NCBI RefSeq assembly: GCF_002954545.1 | Contig: NZ_MSCH01000003.1 | Span: 1-64,000, forward strand | DNA: 64,000 bases | Direction of reading: 5' to 3' | Origin: Psychrosphaera saromensis | GTDB taxonomy: Bacteria; Pseudomonadota; Gammaproteobacteria; Enterobacterales; Alteromonadaceae | In this document: piece after piece, positions 8,004 through 19,321 of the stretch | Numbering within the stretch: the first letter of the stretch is position 1 | Layout: each line of letters begins with the position of its first letter | Notes under the pieces: generated by a model | Seen by the model: only the letters and a program-made list of their open reading frames with translations | What the model was told of the DNA's origin: nothing | Databases searched by the model: none | Translations under genes and position numbers: made by a program

Positions 8004-10349
8004 TTACAAACCGTTATGATATTGCACTACGGTTGAGTCTGGCACTAAGGTGTTAATAGCTTCAATTGGTGCGATATCGCCACTAAGCAGTTGTTCAAAC
8101 TGCTGAATTAACGTCACTTTATCCGGTGAGGTTTTATCCCCAGCGCCAATGTTGGTTAAATCAATCATAAAGCTGTCAAACAAGTCTGATAAGTCTTTGA
8201 TGATCTCAGTATTTAAGAACTGATCTTGATTATAAATACTTGGGTAACCGGCTTTTTGTTTGTCGATGGCAAACGAGTCACCTTTGAGGTTGGTGATACT
8301 GGTGGATTTATCACAAGACAACATACAACCATTGTCTATACGTGGTTTTTCACAACCAACACTTTGTTGGAAGAAACACTGTCGGCTTGTCATCAATAAT
8401 ATTGGATGATAAATGCTATACATCATCTTAAAGTTATCAGGACGCGCCATGTGTCTAATTTGCTTGAAGTTTATCTCGTTAGAAATAAACGCACCGGCAC
8501 AATCAAATTCTTGCTGTAAACCTAATAACGCATACGAGTTAGTGGTGTTTAAAAACGGACCTGCTATCCACTTAATACCTAACGCGTTGGCTTCATAAGC
8601 GATACCTGTGTTGTTAGTCACAATCAGTTTAGGTTTAACCTGCTTTAAAATATTTACCGCAACGTCGTAATCTTTACCAATTAATACTGGTGGAAACCAA
8701 GGTATTAAACGAGGGTTTTGATTTAAGAAATCGATGTAGTGGGTGCAGTCACGCTTGTAAGCATCTGGCAATTTGAAGTAAATATCCGCGTCGGTAGAAT
8801 CCGCTAATATCACATCCGCTTCGTCACAAATTAGAATACTCAAGTCTGCTTTTTTAAGGCCGTCTGTTTGCGGTTTTTGATGTTTAGTTAACGGCGGCAA
8901 TACCACTTCTGGGTGAATTGGCGTGTTTTTATTAAGAATGAGTGATATTTCATTTCTAATCGCAGTCAGTTCTTTATAAGGAATACTTAAGCCATCATCT
9001 AACCCATCTGAGTTTAACGCTAATAAGTTATACTCTTCATTGTTTAAGCTTCTGAATCGTTTACTTAGCGTGCTGTCATCTAAGCTTAACTTCTCACTTT
9101 TAACTAATGAACTGGTTGAATTAATTTCAAACGATTTAGTCTCTGTCTTTAACAAGCTAGAAATATATTCTTGGGTTGTTACCGTAACGGTAAATACGTC
9201 GCCAAGTTTGCCTGAGAAGTTTAACGTTAATGGTATTTTATCTATGCTTAGATGTTTGATTTTATCTAGCATGATGTCTTGCAGTTCGCTTTTCTCTTTA
9301 TTGAGATCTTTCTCAACTTGTTGGATTTGAACGACCGATATTAAATCACGACTCTCGATACCTGGTTTTCTTAATACCAAGCTTTCTGCAACTTGTTTTT
9401 CTACACCGTTTTTCTCTAATGCATAAACTTTAGAGTTATCTCTCGGGTTGTCGATAAACATCGACTGATTTAAGTCACCACGCAAAAAGGCATTGGAGAA
9501 GTCGCGGTTAAATACTTTGTATAAACGTTCGCCATCTTCTAACAATTCACCGGTTTTTAAGAATCCGTCAATTTGCTTGCGGAAGCTATCCACGACAGTG
9601 TGTACATAACTTGCACCTTTAATACGCCCTTCTATTTTAAAAGAATGAACGCCGGCTTCAATTAACGCAGGCAAGTCAAAAAAGGCGGAATTGTCTTTGA
9701 TATTTAGTGGGAAATTATTACCAGACTCTGTGGTTTCATATTCTTCACGACAAGCTTGGCTACAACGGCCACGGTTACCTGAATTACCAACACTCGCTGA
9801 TGTTGAGTAACACAAACCAGAAAACGCAACACAAAGCGACCCATGGACAAATACTTCCATTAGTACATCGTGTTCAACACCTACTTTAGTTAGTTCGGTG
9901 ATTTCGCGTAAATTCATTTCTCTGGATAAGTTAACACGAGATGCGCCAAACTTTTTCAAAAATGGAATTTGCCCAGCGTTATGCGTAGTCATTTGCGTAG
10001 AGGCATGGATATCAAGAGTTGGATAATATTTTTTCAATACATAAAGCAAACCAAAATCTTGGATGATCACGCCGTCTAACGTGGTGTTTACCAACTTATT
10101 TAATAACTTAGTTAACGCCTTAAATTCATGCTCTAAAATAACAATATTAAGGGTTAAGAATATCTGACATTCATACTGGTGCGCCAAACGAATTAGGCCA
10201 ACAAGTTGTTCAAATGTGATATTACCCGCACGATTTCGTGCATTAAATGTATTTAACCCGCAATAAACGGCGTCAGCTCCGGCTATGATTGCGGCTTTAA
10301 TGGCTTCGGCGTCTCCACCTGGGGCGAGTAATTCAATTTTAGGGCTCAT
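8004..10349 (-). CDS. rlhA: U32 family protein, RlhA-type 23S rRNA C2501 hydroxylase
   Basis: A 781-residue protein of the U32 peptidase-like family. The N-terminal half begins PKIELLAPGGDAEAIKAAI and has AGADAVYCGL and a cysteine-bearing core: GSLCVAFSGLCYST, NRGRCSQACR, and later a C-SC pair near DNGCMLSCD. The four-cysteine pattern matches U32 members that hold an iron-sulfur cluster. RlhA makes 5-hydroxycytidine at 23S rRNA C2501 in E. coli. The length and two-part structure fit RlhA/YdcP better than the short UbiU/UbiV or TrhP, though it is longer than the E. coli protein. ATG 10349 is preferred; an in-frame ATG at 10361 is possible. Confidence 0.75.
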   Translation of the reverse strand: MSPKIELLAPGGDAEAIKAAIIAGADAVYCGLNTFNARNRAGNITFEQLVGLIRLAHQYECQIFLTLNIVILEHEFKALTKLLNKLVNTTLDGVIIQDFGLLYVLKKYYPTLDIHASTQMTTHNAGQIPFLKKFGASRVNLSREMNLREITELTKVGVEHDVLMEVFVHGSLCVAFSGLCYSTSASVGNSGNRGRCSQACREEYETTESGNNFPLNIKDNSAFFDLPALIEAGVHSFKIEGRIKGASYVHTVVDSFRKQIDGFLKTGELLEDGERLYKVFNRDFSNAFLRGDLNQSMFIDNPRDNSKVYALEKNGVEKQVAESLVLRKPGIESRDLISVVQIQQVEKDLNKEKSELQDIMLDKIKHLSIDKIPLTLNFSGKLGDVFTVTVTTQEYISSLLKTETKSFEINSTSSLVKSEKLSLDDSTLSKRFRSLNNEEYNLLALNSDGLDDGLSIPYKELTAIRNEISLILNKNTPIHPEVVLPPLTKHQKPQTDGLKKADLSILICDEADVILADSTDADIYFKLPDAYKRDCTHYIDFLNQNPRLIPWFPPVLIGKDYDVAVNILKQVKPKLIVTNNTGIAYEANALGIKWIAGPFLNTTNSYALLGLQQEFDCAGAFISNEINFKQIRHMARPDNFKMMYSIYHPILLMTSRQCFFQQSVGCEKPRIDNGCMLSCDKSTSITNLKGDSFAIDKQKAGYPSIYNQDQFLNTEIIKDLSDLFDSFMIDLTNIGAGDKTSPDKVTLIQQFEQLLSGDIAPIEAINTLVPDSTVVQYHNGL

Positions 10350-10495
10350 TTGTAGGCTCATAAGTACAACTTGTTATCTGCAAAACTTTGGGCGGGGATT
10401 TTACCTGTATAATTAAAGAATGAATATGGTTAAAATGCTTATTCCTACTAAAATGCTCAACTATTATTAATACGCCAGGCAAAGAATACAACGTG

Positions 10496-11206
10496 ATGAA
10501 AGAGAATCTTAATAAAGCCAATGAGTTACCAATACTCTACTCATTGAGAAATTGCCCTTTTGCTATGCGCGCTAGGTTAGCGATATTTCGTTCACAGACT
10601 CAAGTTATTCTGCGTTCTATTGTATTAAATGACAAACCTGCTGATATGTTAACGGCTTCACCAAAAGGCACAGTACCCGTTTTGGTTTTACCGCCAACAA
10701 TTAACCTTGAGGATAAAGGTGAAAATGAAAAGCCTGAACAAGTCATTGATGAAAGCTTTGACGTTATGGTGTGGGCATTAACACAAAACGATCCAGACAA
10801 TTTATTACACAGCCAAGATTCAGCAGCTTCAACAGATATGTTTGCACTAGTCGCTAAGTTTGATAATGAATTTAAATCAGCCTTAGAAGATTACAAAGCA
10901 GCCAAACGTTATCATGAAGATAACTTAGTTGAGTGCCGACAAGTTTGTGAAACATATATTGCTGACTTGGAACAACGATTAACGGCGCACTCGTTTTTGG
11001 TCTCCAACCAAGAAAGCTTTGCAGATTTAGCATTGCTGCCATTTATTCGCCAGTTTGCCAAAATTGAACGCCAATGGTATTTACAATCCCCTTACCCCAA
11101 TTTACAAAAATGGCTTAACAGCTATTTACAGAGTTTGATGTTCAGCAAAGTCATGGTGAAGCATCCTTTGTATTTATCATCGGATGAAGTGATTTATTTG
11201 AACTAA
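10496..11206 (+). CDS. Glutathione S-transferase family protein
   Basis: A 236-residue cytoplasmic protein with an N-terminal thioredoxin-fold domain (LYSLRNCPFAMRARLAI, then KGTVPVLVL before the cis-Pro) and a helical C-terminal domain from about residue 95. A single Cys in the NCPFAMRAR motif suggests an omega/beta-like or glutaredoxin-2-like chemistry. The substrate is unknown. The ATG at 10496 directly follows an in-frame GTG. It is divergent from the U32 gene with a 146-bp shared promoter region and convergent with mscS. Confidence 0.85.
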   Translation: MKENLNKANELPILYSLRNCPFAMRARLAIFRSQTQVILRSIVLNDKPADMLTASPKGTVPVLVLPPTINLEDKGENEKPEQVIDESFDVMVWALTQNDPDNLLHSQDSAASTDMFALVAKFDNEFKSALEDYKAAKRYHEDNLVECRQVCETYIADLEQRLTAHSFLVSNQESFADLALLPFIRQFAKIERQWYLQSPYPNLQKWLNSYLQSLMFSKVMVKHPLYLSSDEVIYLN

Positions 11207-11234
11207 TTGTTTTGTTTGATTTTTTACCATACAT

Positions 11235-11272
11235 AAAAAAACCGACCTTATTGAGTCAACAAGGTCGGTTTT
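11235..11272. terminator. Bidirectional terminator between GST gene and mscS
   Basis: ACCGACCTT (11241-11249) pairs with AAGGTCGGT (11261-11269), flanked by A-rich and T-rich runs, so it can serve both convergent genes. Confidence 0.85.
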
Positions 11273-11301
11273 ATATTTAGTAATTTAATTACTGTTAACA
11301 C

Positions 11302-12111
11302 TTACTTATGTAAATGCACATCCATTTGTGGGAATGGGATATTAAGCCCTTCTTTACCAAATGTTTTGTATACGTTTTCATTCATGTCGAAGTATACGCC
11401 CCAGTAATCTGGTGCTTTAACCCAAGCTCTTACCGCAAAGTTCACTGAACTGTCTGCAAGTTGAGATACCGCAATAAAGACTTCAGGGTCTTTTAAGATT
11501 CTTTCGTCTGCATCACATAATTGTTTAATTACCTGACGAGCTTTGTCTAGGTCATCGCCGTATGCAACACCAATTGTCCAATCAACACGTCTTTTTTCTT
11601 CCGTTGAATAGTTGATCATTGATGACGTTGATAAACCACCATTTGGGATAATAATGGTTTTATTATCTGGTGTTTTTAAAATGGTATTAAATATTTGTAT
11701 TTGAGCAACTGAGCCAACATAACCTTGTGCTTCAATTACATCACCCACTTTAAACGGTTTGAATAGCAGTATCATTACACCGCCAGCAAAGTTCTGTAAC
11801 GTACCAGACAATGCCATACCAACCGCTAAACCTGCAGCACCTAAGATAGCAATGAAAGACGTCATTTCAATGCCTAACATTCCAAGCACACTGATGAACA
11901 ACATCACCTTAAGTAACATGCCTAACATGCTAAGTAAGAAAGGTTTAAGTGACGGGTCAACGCTGCCCTTATCTAACGCAATTCTTACGCTACCAACAAC
12001 CGCTTTTATTACCCAGCTACCTATAAATAGAACAGCGATTGCAGCTAATAAGTTAGGTCCGTTAGTTAGCACTAACTCAGTTAACTTATTTAATAATACT
12101 TCTGGATCCAT
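11302..12111 (-). CDS. mscS: Small-conductance mechanosensitive channel MscS
   Basis: A 269-residue inner-membrane channel (E. coli MscS is 286). It has three N-terminal membrane segments. The pore-lining TM3 is Gly/Ala rich (ILGAAGLAVGMALSGTLQNFAGGVMILL, in parts, near residues 92-120), followed by the beta domain (FKVGDVIEAQGYVG) and the IIPNGGLSTSSMINYS segment. It opens under membrane tension during osmotic downshock and releases small solutes. A good AGGA Shine-Dalgarno precedes the ATG. Monocistronic. Confidence 0.93.
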   Translation of the reverse strand: MDPEVLLNKLTELVLTNGPNLLAAIAVLFIGSWVIKAVVGSVRIALDKGSVDPSLKPFLLSMLGMLLKVMLFISVLGMLGIEMTSFIAILGAAGLAVGMALSGTLQNFAGGVMILLFKPFKVGDVIEAQGYVGSVAQIQIFNTILKTPDNKTIIIPNGGLSTSSMINYSTEEKRRVDWTIGVAYGDDLDKARQVIKQLCDADERILKDPEVFIAVSQLADSSVNFAVRAWVKAPDYWGVYFDMNENVYKTFGKEGLNIPFPQMDVHLHK

Positions 12112-12298
12112 GAATTTTCCTACATTTTTTTAGTGAGTTATATAATCGAATCAAGCATAGCTTGATATTGATTAATCACCACTTTGATTACACATTTTTA
12201 CAATTAATCCTTGCTGTTTACTTGTAGGGTTAGCTTTATGCTTATATTATTGGGTTAAAGCAGTTTGGCTTGACCCAATAATTGGAAAGATTAGATTC

Positions 12299-13408
12299 AT
12301 GGATTGTCGTTTAATTACTCAGTTTTTTGCTAATGCGGTGTTTATTAAACGCAGCACTAAAAAAACATTAACTGTAATTAGTTTTATGGCTTTGATTGTT
12401 ATTCCGCAATTTCCAGCGTTTGCTAGTTCACCTTGTTGGTTAACAAATTTAAATACCGATAACAAAAACATTTATGGTGTCTCTAGTAAAATAAGTGCGT
12501 CTAATATGCCGGCTCTGCATTTTGCTAAAGCCAATGCGTTAAATAATTGGTTGTTATCTGAAGGCTTAAGCCCTGTCCAAATTAAAGAAAATCTAGCACC
12601 ACTGAAACAGTATTCAGTGCAGCAGCATACGGTTTATTTTTTAGATGAGTACGAAGAAAACAATCGTATTTATAGTTTAGTCTCCAATAAACCAAGCCCT
12701 GATTATACTAGCCAAAGCTGTGAGGTTAACTCTTGCGACATTAAGCAATGTTCGCCGCTTTGGTTATGTGAAAATACCAGTGACAATATCGCTATTATTG
12801 CGGTTTCTGAGCGTACAGCAATGCCTAACACTCAGATTAAAAGCGTAATACAAAACGCCCAAGATATAGCTCAAACAATTAATAATGCACATGTAAAAGG
12901 CTACATTGATACATTGCACTCAAATACTGATCAAATAAAAGTATCGAATACCCAACAACGTTACTCGATAACTAATTTAACTGAACATCAGCCTAAAGTA
13001 ACAATTGGAGAGATGTGTAGTCACACGGGAACCTTGTACGCTCAAGTCAGCCTAAATAAAAAAAGTATTGGCTCTGAACATAACTGGATGGATCAACCCT
13101 TGCTAGGTGATATATTAGGTGTTGTCGGGTATGCTAAAGGGCAAACATCAACGGGACGTTTAAGTGACTTAATAGACGTTGCTGTTAGACGTGCTTTATT
13201 TGAAATGGCAACAGCCAAAAATATAAATGTGAAAAATAATCTTAAATTAGTTATAAATGAACAAGGTTATTATTCACTGGTGAGAAAGTCTCATCAATAT
13301 ACCGAATCTATAGTGTCTGCATACATTGCGGATATGAAGATGAAAATTAACGATAAACTCCAACCTGAGATATTTATTTGGTTATTGGAAAATAAGGATA
13401 GATCATGA
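12299..13408 (+). CDS. Exported protein with LPP20-like features, unknown function
   Basis: A 369-residue protein with an N-terminal export signal (hydrophobic stretch about residues 22-41 ending AFASS), so periplasmic or surface associated. The mature part starts CWLTNLNTDNKNIYGVSS followed by an Ala-rich helix. This resembles the opening of LPP20/FlgO-type domains, and a second related region (GDILGVVGYAKG, then a helix with VRRALFEMA) lies at about 270-310. It overlaps the next gene, an LPP20-type lipoprotein, by 4 bp (ATGA), so the two are translated together and likely act together. No catalytic motif is seen. The LPP20 likeness is my reading of the pattern, not a search. Confidence 0.6.
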   Translation: MDCRLITQFFANAVFIKRSTKKTLTVISFMALIVIPQFPAFASSPCWLTNLNTDNKNIYGVSSKISASNMPALHFAKANALNNWLLSEGLSPVQIKENLAPLKQYSVQQHTVYFLDEYEENNRIYSLVSNKPSPDYTSQSCEVNSCDIKQCSPLWLCENTSDNIAIIAVSERTAMPNTQIKSVIQNAQDIAQTINNAHVKGYIDTLHSNTDQIKVSNTQQRYSITNLTEHQPKVTIGEMCSHTGTLYAQVSLNKKSIGSEHNWMDQPLLGDILGVVGYAKGQTSTGRLSDLIDVAVRRALFEMATAKNINVKNNLKLVINEQGYYSLVRKSHQYTESIVSAYIADMKMKINDKLQPEIFIWLLENKDRS

Positions 13409-13980
13409 ATAAGCTTACAAAATTATCAACTGTTATCGCTATTACTGCAGCTCTAGCTGCATGTGGCACTACTCCAGAAACGCCGGATGAGCTTAACGCT
13501 AATATTCCAGACTGGGTATTAAGCCCTAGTGTTGAAGACGGTATTGCAGCAGCTGCTTGTGTATCTGCATCTGGCAGCATGACGACTGATAAAGCTCAAG
13601 CAACGGCTTTATCTCGTGTTGATTTAGCTCAACAAATTGGTACTCGTGTTCAGTCTTTAGACAAAACATACCAAGAACGTATTGATGTTGATGGTCAAGC
13701 ACAAGTAGGTTCAACGTTTACTTCTGTTTCTAAACAACTTACAGAACAATCTTTAACTGGTTCGCGCGTTATTAAAACGTCTTATGCAAACTTTGATGGT
13801 AAAAATCAATTATGCGTATTAACTGCACTAGGTTCTTCTTCAACTAAAGAACTTTTTGCTAGCATCTTAAAAGACAGCCAACGTCCAGTTACTCCTGATC
13901 AAGAAAGAGTGTTATACCAAGAGTTTAAAGCGTATAAAGCTCAAGATGAGTTAGACGCTGAACTTATGAAAAATAAGTAG
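13405..13980 (+). CDS. LPP20 family lipoprotein
   Basis: A 191-residue lipoprotein. The signal peptide has the lipobox LAAC (Cys at residue 20). The mature domain begins PDWVLSPSVEDGIAAAACVSASG and follows the LPP20 pattern: an Ala-rich helix (KAQATALSRVDLAQQIGTRV) and strands ending with KTSYANFDGKNQLCVLTAL. LPP20 proteins are outer-membrane lipoproteins; FlgP and FlgO relatives support the flagellar outer-membrane ring, but no flagellar gene is present here. It starts within the stop of the preceding gene and is followed by a strong terminator. Confidence 0.8.
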   Translation: MNKLTKLSTVIAITAALAACGTTPETPDELNANIPDWVLSPSVEDGIAAAACVSASGSMTTDKAQATALSRVDLAQQIGTRVQSLDKTYQERIDVDGQAQVGSTFTSVSKQLTEQSLTGSRVIKTSYANFDGKNQLCVLTALGSSSTKELFASILKDSQRPVTPDQERVLYQEFKAYKAQDELDAELMKNK

Positions 13981-14000
13981 CTGTTAAACAGCACTTATAA

Positions 14001-14030
14001 AAAAACCCAAACACATGTTTGGGTTTTTTA
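14001..14030 (+). terminator. Terminator after the LPP20 operon
   Basis: AAACCCAAAC pairs with GTTTGGGTTT around ACAT, followed by T. It can also work on the reverse strand. Confidence 0.88.
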
Positions 14031-14093
14031 TTGCCTGTCATTTAAGTTCTTAACGAGCATAAAAGTCAGATTCTTAAAGAAAGCATTAAATAA

Positions 14094-14579
14094 CTAGTCT
14101 CTAAAATTATTAAACTGTAAAGCTTGCTCAAGGTCTGCTTGTCTTAACACTTGCATCACTTGCTGTAAGTCATCACGTTTTTTACCCGTGATACGAACTT
14201 TATCACCTTGAATAGACGCTTGAACTTTATACTTACCTTCTTTAAGCAGCTTAACAATTTTCTTAGCTAGGTCCTGTTCAAGCCCTTGCTTAAAGTCGAC
14301 CCAAAACGTATGGGTTTTTCCAGTAATATCAATTTTGGCAGAGGTATTCATTGCTTTGGCATCTAAACCGCGTTTAGTGCATTGCGAACGCAAAATGTCA
14401 GTTAATTGGCTAATTTGATACTCGCCTTCCGCAACTAATTTCACTTTCTCATCTTTAAATTCAACACTTGCGTCGACACCACGAAAATCGAATCGTGTGG
14501 CGAGTTCACGCTTTGTGTTATCCGCAGCATGGCGTACTTCATTCATATCTATTTCTGAAACAATATCAAACGATGGCAT
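14094..14579 (-). CDS. yajQ: YajQ family nucleotide-binding protein
   Basis: A 161-residue cytoplasmic protein of the YajQ (UPF0234/DUF520) family, which has two RNP-like subdomains. It opens [18 protein letters not shown] and contains ATRFDFRG (residues 27-34), and it ends with the usual LQFNNFRD. Relatives bind nucleotides, and in Xanthomonas and Pseudomonas cyclic di-GMP. The length equals the family norm. TAGGAG Shine-Dalgarno. It lies just downstream of secF but behind a terminator. Confidence 0.92.
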   Translation of the reverse strand: MPSFDIVSEIDMNEVRHAADNTKRELATRFDFRGVDASVEFKDEKVKLVAEGEYQISQLTDILRSQCTKRGLDAKAMNTSAKIDITGKTHTFWVDFKQGLEQDLAKKIVKLLKEGKYKVQASIQGDKVRITGKKRDDLQQVMQVLRQADLEQALQFNNFRD

Positions 14580-14596
14580 GGAGTTTCTCCTAACAA

Positions 14597-14638
14597 AAAG
14601 CCTTTCAAATCCTAATTTTGGATAATAAGAAAGGCTTT
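14597..14638 (-). terminator. Terminator after secF
   Basis: AAAGCCTTTC and GAAAGGCTTT form a 10-bp stem. The reverse strand continues into TTTTTG, ending the yajC-secD-secF unit before yajQ. Confidence 0.85.
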
Positions 14639-14673
14639 ATTTATAACAAATTACTTTTATTTACGTATGGCTG

Positions 14674-15633
14674 TTAAGGCATCATTGGATCTTGATCCGC
14701 GCCTTCTTTTTCAACAACCGTTGGCATTAAGTCTTCTTTACTTATACCTAAACCCAGTGCAATTGAACTTGCTACATAGATTGAAGAATAAGTACCGATA
14801 ACCACACCAAATAATAATGCAGTAGCGAAACCTTTGATTAATTCACCACCCACTAATAACAATGCAACAAGTACTAACGCTGTTGTTATTGACGTAACCA
14901 TAGTTCGGTTAAGCGTTTGAGTTAGTGAAGTATCAATAATTTCTTCTGAGTCGCCTTGACGCATTTTCAAGAAGTTTTCACGGATACGGTCAGATACAAC
15001 AATCGTATCATTAAGTGAATAACCAATAACCGCTAATACCGCCGCTAACACAGTTAAGTCAAACTCAATACCTAATACACTGAATAAGCCAACCGTTATG
15101 ATAACGTCGTGCGCTAACGCTGACACAGAGCCAACCGCAAAACGCCATTCAAAACGCATAGCAACGTAAATTAGTATACAGATAAGCGCAGTTAACATAG
15201 CTAAACCGCCCTGCTCTCTTAGTTCGCTACCAACACTTGGTCCAACAAATTCGATTCTGCGCATAGTGGCAGTATCATCCATCGCTGTTAACGATTTCAT
15301 AATACGGTCACCCACCATTTTAGAATCGGCAGTGGTTTTACCTGCATTTTCTAATGGCGCCATACGAATTAATACATCTTTACTTGAACCAAAGTTTTGT
15401 ACTGTTGCGTCTCTAAAACCTTCTTCATCCATCACTGAACGAATTTTTTGTAGGTCTGCACTTTCAGCAAAAGAAACTTCAATCAGGCTACCGCCAGTAA
15501 AGTCTAATCCCCAGTTAATTCCTTTGGTCGCAAATGACGCTAAAGAACCAATAATAAGGAGCAGTGAAAACGCCAAAGTAAAACGGCGTATCGACATAAA
15601 TTTAATTGTGTCTTGAAGATTTAATAATTGCAT
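14674..15633 (-). CDS. secF: Protein translocase subunit SecF
   Basis: A 319-residue inner-membrane protein that pairs with SecD to pull exported proteins across the membrane using proton flow. It has six spans, with the first near residues 18-35. The periplasmic P1-type opening is INWGLDFTGGSLIEV. The C-terminal permease core has GYSLNDTIVVSDRIREN, the conserved motif between spans 4 and 5. The length matches E. coli SecF (323). It follows secD by 18 bp with a GGA Shine-Dalgarno. Confidence 0.97.
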   Translation of the reverse strand: MQLLNLQDTIKFMSIRRFTLAFSLLLIIGSLASFATKGINWGLDFTGGSLIEVSFAESADLQKIRSVMDEEGFRDATVQNFGSSKDVLIRMAPLENAGKTTADSKMVGDRIMKSLTAMDDTATMRRIEFVGPSVGSELREQGGLAMLTALICILIYVAMRFEWRFAVGSVSALAHDVIITVGLFSVLGIEFDLTVLAAVLAVIGYSLNDTIVVSDRIRENFLKMRQGDSEEIIDTSLTQTLNRTMVTSITTALVLVALLLVGGELIKGFATALLFGVVIGTYSSIYVASSIALGLGISKEDLMPTVVEKEGADQDPMMP

Positions 15634-15651
15634 TGTAATTATTCCGTCGTT

Positions 15652-17511
15652 TTAAATTGAAAGATTGTCAATACGTTTACCACCCCAGGTGGCATTAACA
15701 ATTGCACGTGTACCCACAATCGCTGTAAACATTGACGTAGCAATACCAATCGCAAGCGTGATAGCAAATCCTTTAATTGGACCTGTACCTACTGCAAATA
15801 AGATAACCGCTGCAATAAAGGTAGTAATGTTAGCATCGGCAATGGTTGAGAATGCACTTTCGTAACCGTGATGTATTGCTTGTTGCGGACTACGATTATC
15901 TTTCAGCTCTTCTCTAATACGTTCAAATATCAGTACATTGGCGTCAACAGCCATACCTACCGTTAATACGATACCGGCAATACCAGGTAAGGTTAATGTA
16001 GCACCTGGGATCATCGACATAACACCAATAATCATCACTAAGTTTGCAGCAAGTGCAACGTTAGCAACTAGGCCAAATTTCTTGTAGTAAACGAGCATGA
16101 AGATAAGTACTAGGCCAAAACCTAGTAATACTGCGTTCATACCTGCATCTATGTTTTCTTGGCCTAAGCTTGGACCAACAGTACGCTCTTCAACAATTTG
16201 AATTGGCGCAATTAACGCACCAGCACGTAATAACAATGCAAGGTTATGCGCTTCAGCTTGTGAACCAGAACCTGTGATACGGAAGTCACGACCTAAACGG
16301 CCTTGAATCGTAGCAACACTAATAACTTCTTCAATCTTCTTAAGTTTGAATTTGCCGTTAGCGTCTTGTTTATCTGTTTTTTTGTATTCAATAAAAACAA
16401 CCGCCATTTGATTGCCAACATTATCTTTAGTAAACGCTGACATCTTACTGCCGCCTTTAGAATCTAAAGAAATATTAACTTGTGGCATACCGTATTCATC
16501 AAAAGAACTCGTTGCATCAATAATATGATCGCCCGTTAACGCCACTTTCTTTTCTAATAAAACTGGACCGACTTTTGAGTCTTTGTACAATTTAGAACGT
16601 GGAGGAACACGACCATTTAACGCGGCACTTAAGTCACCATTTTTATCAACAAGTCTAAAGTCTAACGTTGCTGTTGCGCCTAAAATTTCTTTAGCGCGAG
16701 CTGTATCTTGTACACCAGGAAGTTGCACTACAATACGGTCTTGACCTTGACGTTGAACTAATGGTTCAGCAACACCTAATTCATTTACACGGTTACGAAT
16801 AATTGTGATGTTTTGCTCAACCGCATAGTTACGAATTTCTTTTATTTTATCTGCTGTCATTTTAACTAACAGATCAAATTCGTTTGTATTGTTGTCTTCA
16901 AAAACGGTATAACCTTGATAACGCTTTTCTAAGAAGTCTTGAGCTATCTCAATGTCTTCTTCGCTACGTAATTCAATACGAACCGCTTCTTTAGCTAGGT
17001 CACGTTTAATTGTACGGTAACGAATTTTTTCTCCGCGTAGGTCAGCTTTGAAGTCTTGTTCCATTTGAGTAAACGACTTATTAAGCGCTTCTCCCATGTC
17101 CACTTCCATCAAGAAATGCACACCACCGCGTAAATCTAGACCTAGTTTTAACGGAGTAGCACCAATTGCGTCTAACCAAGCTGGTGTCGCTGGCGCTAAG
17201 TTTAATGCCACAACATAGCTGTCACCTAAACTATCACCGATCGCTTCTTTTGCTTTAAGCTGATCATCTGAATTGTTTAAACGAATTAGAATACGGTCAG
17301 TCGTTAATTCAGATTTTTTAAAACCGATTTGGGCTTTATCTAACTTAGCTACTACGCTATCTAGTACTAACGAGTTAATTTCCGCACCACGAAGTCCTGA
17401 AACTTGAATAGCGGGATCTTCACCATATAAATTTGGAGCTGAGTATAAGGCGCCTATAGCCAATACCATCACTACCATTATGTATTTCCAAAGTGGATAC
17501 TTGTTTAACAC
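15652..17511 (-). CDS. secD: Protein translocase subunit SecD
   Basis: A 619-residue partner of SecF. An N-terminal membrane span is followed by [18 protein letters not shown] (near residues 119-136) and a large periplasmic P1 domain. The C-terminal six-span permease region contains [18 protein letters not shown], the proton-conducting motif. The start is GTG at 17511 with AAGGG 7 nt upstream. The 14-bp palindrome TTAACACGTGTTAA (17505-17518) covers the start codon and could affect initiation. Confidence 0.97.
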   Translation of the reverse strand: MLNKYPLWKYIMVVMVLAIGALYSAPNLYGEDPAIQVSGLRGAEINSLVLDSVVAKLDKAQIGFKKSELTTDRILIRLNNSDDQLKAKEAIGDSLGDSYVVALNLAPATPAWLDAIGATPLKLGLDLRGGVHFLMEVDMGEALNKSFTQMEQDFKADLRGEKIRYRTIKRDLAKEAVRIELRSEEDIEIAQDFLEKRYQGYTVFEDNNTNEFDLLVKMTADKIKEIRNYAVEQNITIIRNRVNELGVAEPLVQRQGQDRIVVQLPGVQDTARAKEILGATATLDFRLVDKNGDLSAALNGRVPPRSKLYKDSKVGPVLLEKKVALTGDHIIDATSSFDEYGMPQVNISLDSKGGSKMSAFTKDNVGNQMAVVFIEYKKTDKQDANGKFKLKKIEEVISVATIQGRLGRDFRITGSGSQAEAHNLALLLRAGALIAPIQIVEERTVGPSLGQENIDAGMNAVLLGFGLVLIFMLVYYKKFGLVANVALAANLVMIIGVMSMIPGATLTLPGIAGIVLTVGMAVDANVLIFERIREELKDNRSPQQAIHHGYESAFSTIADANITTFIAAVILFAVGTGPIKGFAITLAIGIATSMFTAIVGTRAIVNATWGGKRIDNLSI

Positions 17512-17540
17512 GTGTTAACCCTTTTGAATTTATGTAATTA

Positions 17541-17572
17541 AAAAACAAAAAGGCCAGCCCATTGGCTGGCCT
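17541..17572 (-). terminator. Terminator between yajC and secD
   Basis: AGGCCAGCC (17551-17559) pairs with GGCTGGCCT (17564-17572) around CATT. On the reverse strand the stem is followed by TTTTTGTTTTT. It would reduce transcription from yajC into secDF. Confidence 0.85.
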
Positions 17573-17582
17573 TCTTAGACAC

Positions 17583-17918
17583 TTATATTGACTTGATGGT
17601 GCCTTTTGGAAGTACAGAGCTTACTGAGGCTTTTTGAATCGAAATCTCTACACCGTCAGCTAACTCAAGTTTAACAAAATCTTTGTCGTCAGGTACTTTT
17701 GTTAATTTACCTAGAATGCCACCAGCGGTAAGCACTTCATCGCCTTTAGCTAGTGCTGAAATTAAGTTCTTTTGTTCTTTAACACGCTTAGCTTGTGGAC
17801 GGTAAATCATGAAGTAAAAGATAAGACCGAAAATTGCTAACATGATCAACATGTCTGGACCTGCACTAGCTGGGCCTGCGCCGCCTTCTGCGTATGCGTT
17901 TGAAATAAATAAGCTCAT
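17583..17918 (-). CDS. yajC: Preprotein translocase subunit YajC
   Basis: A 111-residue single-span inner-membrane protein found with SecDF. Hydrophobic segment LIMLAIFGLIFYFMIYRPQ near residues 24-42, whose RPQ-K-R border is the family signature. The cytoplasmic domain contains KGDEVLTAGGILGKL. It lies between tgt and secD as in most gammaproteobacteria. AAGGA Shine-Dalgarno. Confidence 0.96.
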   Translation of the reverse strand: MSLFISNAYAEGGAGPASAGPDMLIMLAIFGLIFYFMIYRPQAKRVKEQKNLISALAKGDEVLTAGGILGKLTKVPDDKDFVKLELADGVEISIQKASVSSVLPKGTIKSI

Positions 17919-18020
17919 TATGTTTCCTTAGTATTTTATTTTAATTTTTATATGGAATTCTATATAAGGGCAAACAGGTATAGAAACAACTGATTTCCCT
18001 CATAATAATTATTTTTTATA

Positions 18021-19196
<1,176 letters not shown>

Positions 19197-19321
19197 TCAG
19201 CGATAGGTAATAAAATGGCGGCTATTATATACCAGAGGGCTTAAAGAGTAACCCTTTAGATCAAATTAGCTAGGATCTAACTAAGCGTATAATTACAGGC
19301 ATAAACGCCCCAACTAAAGCG

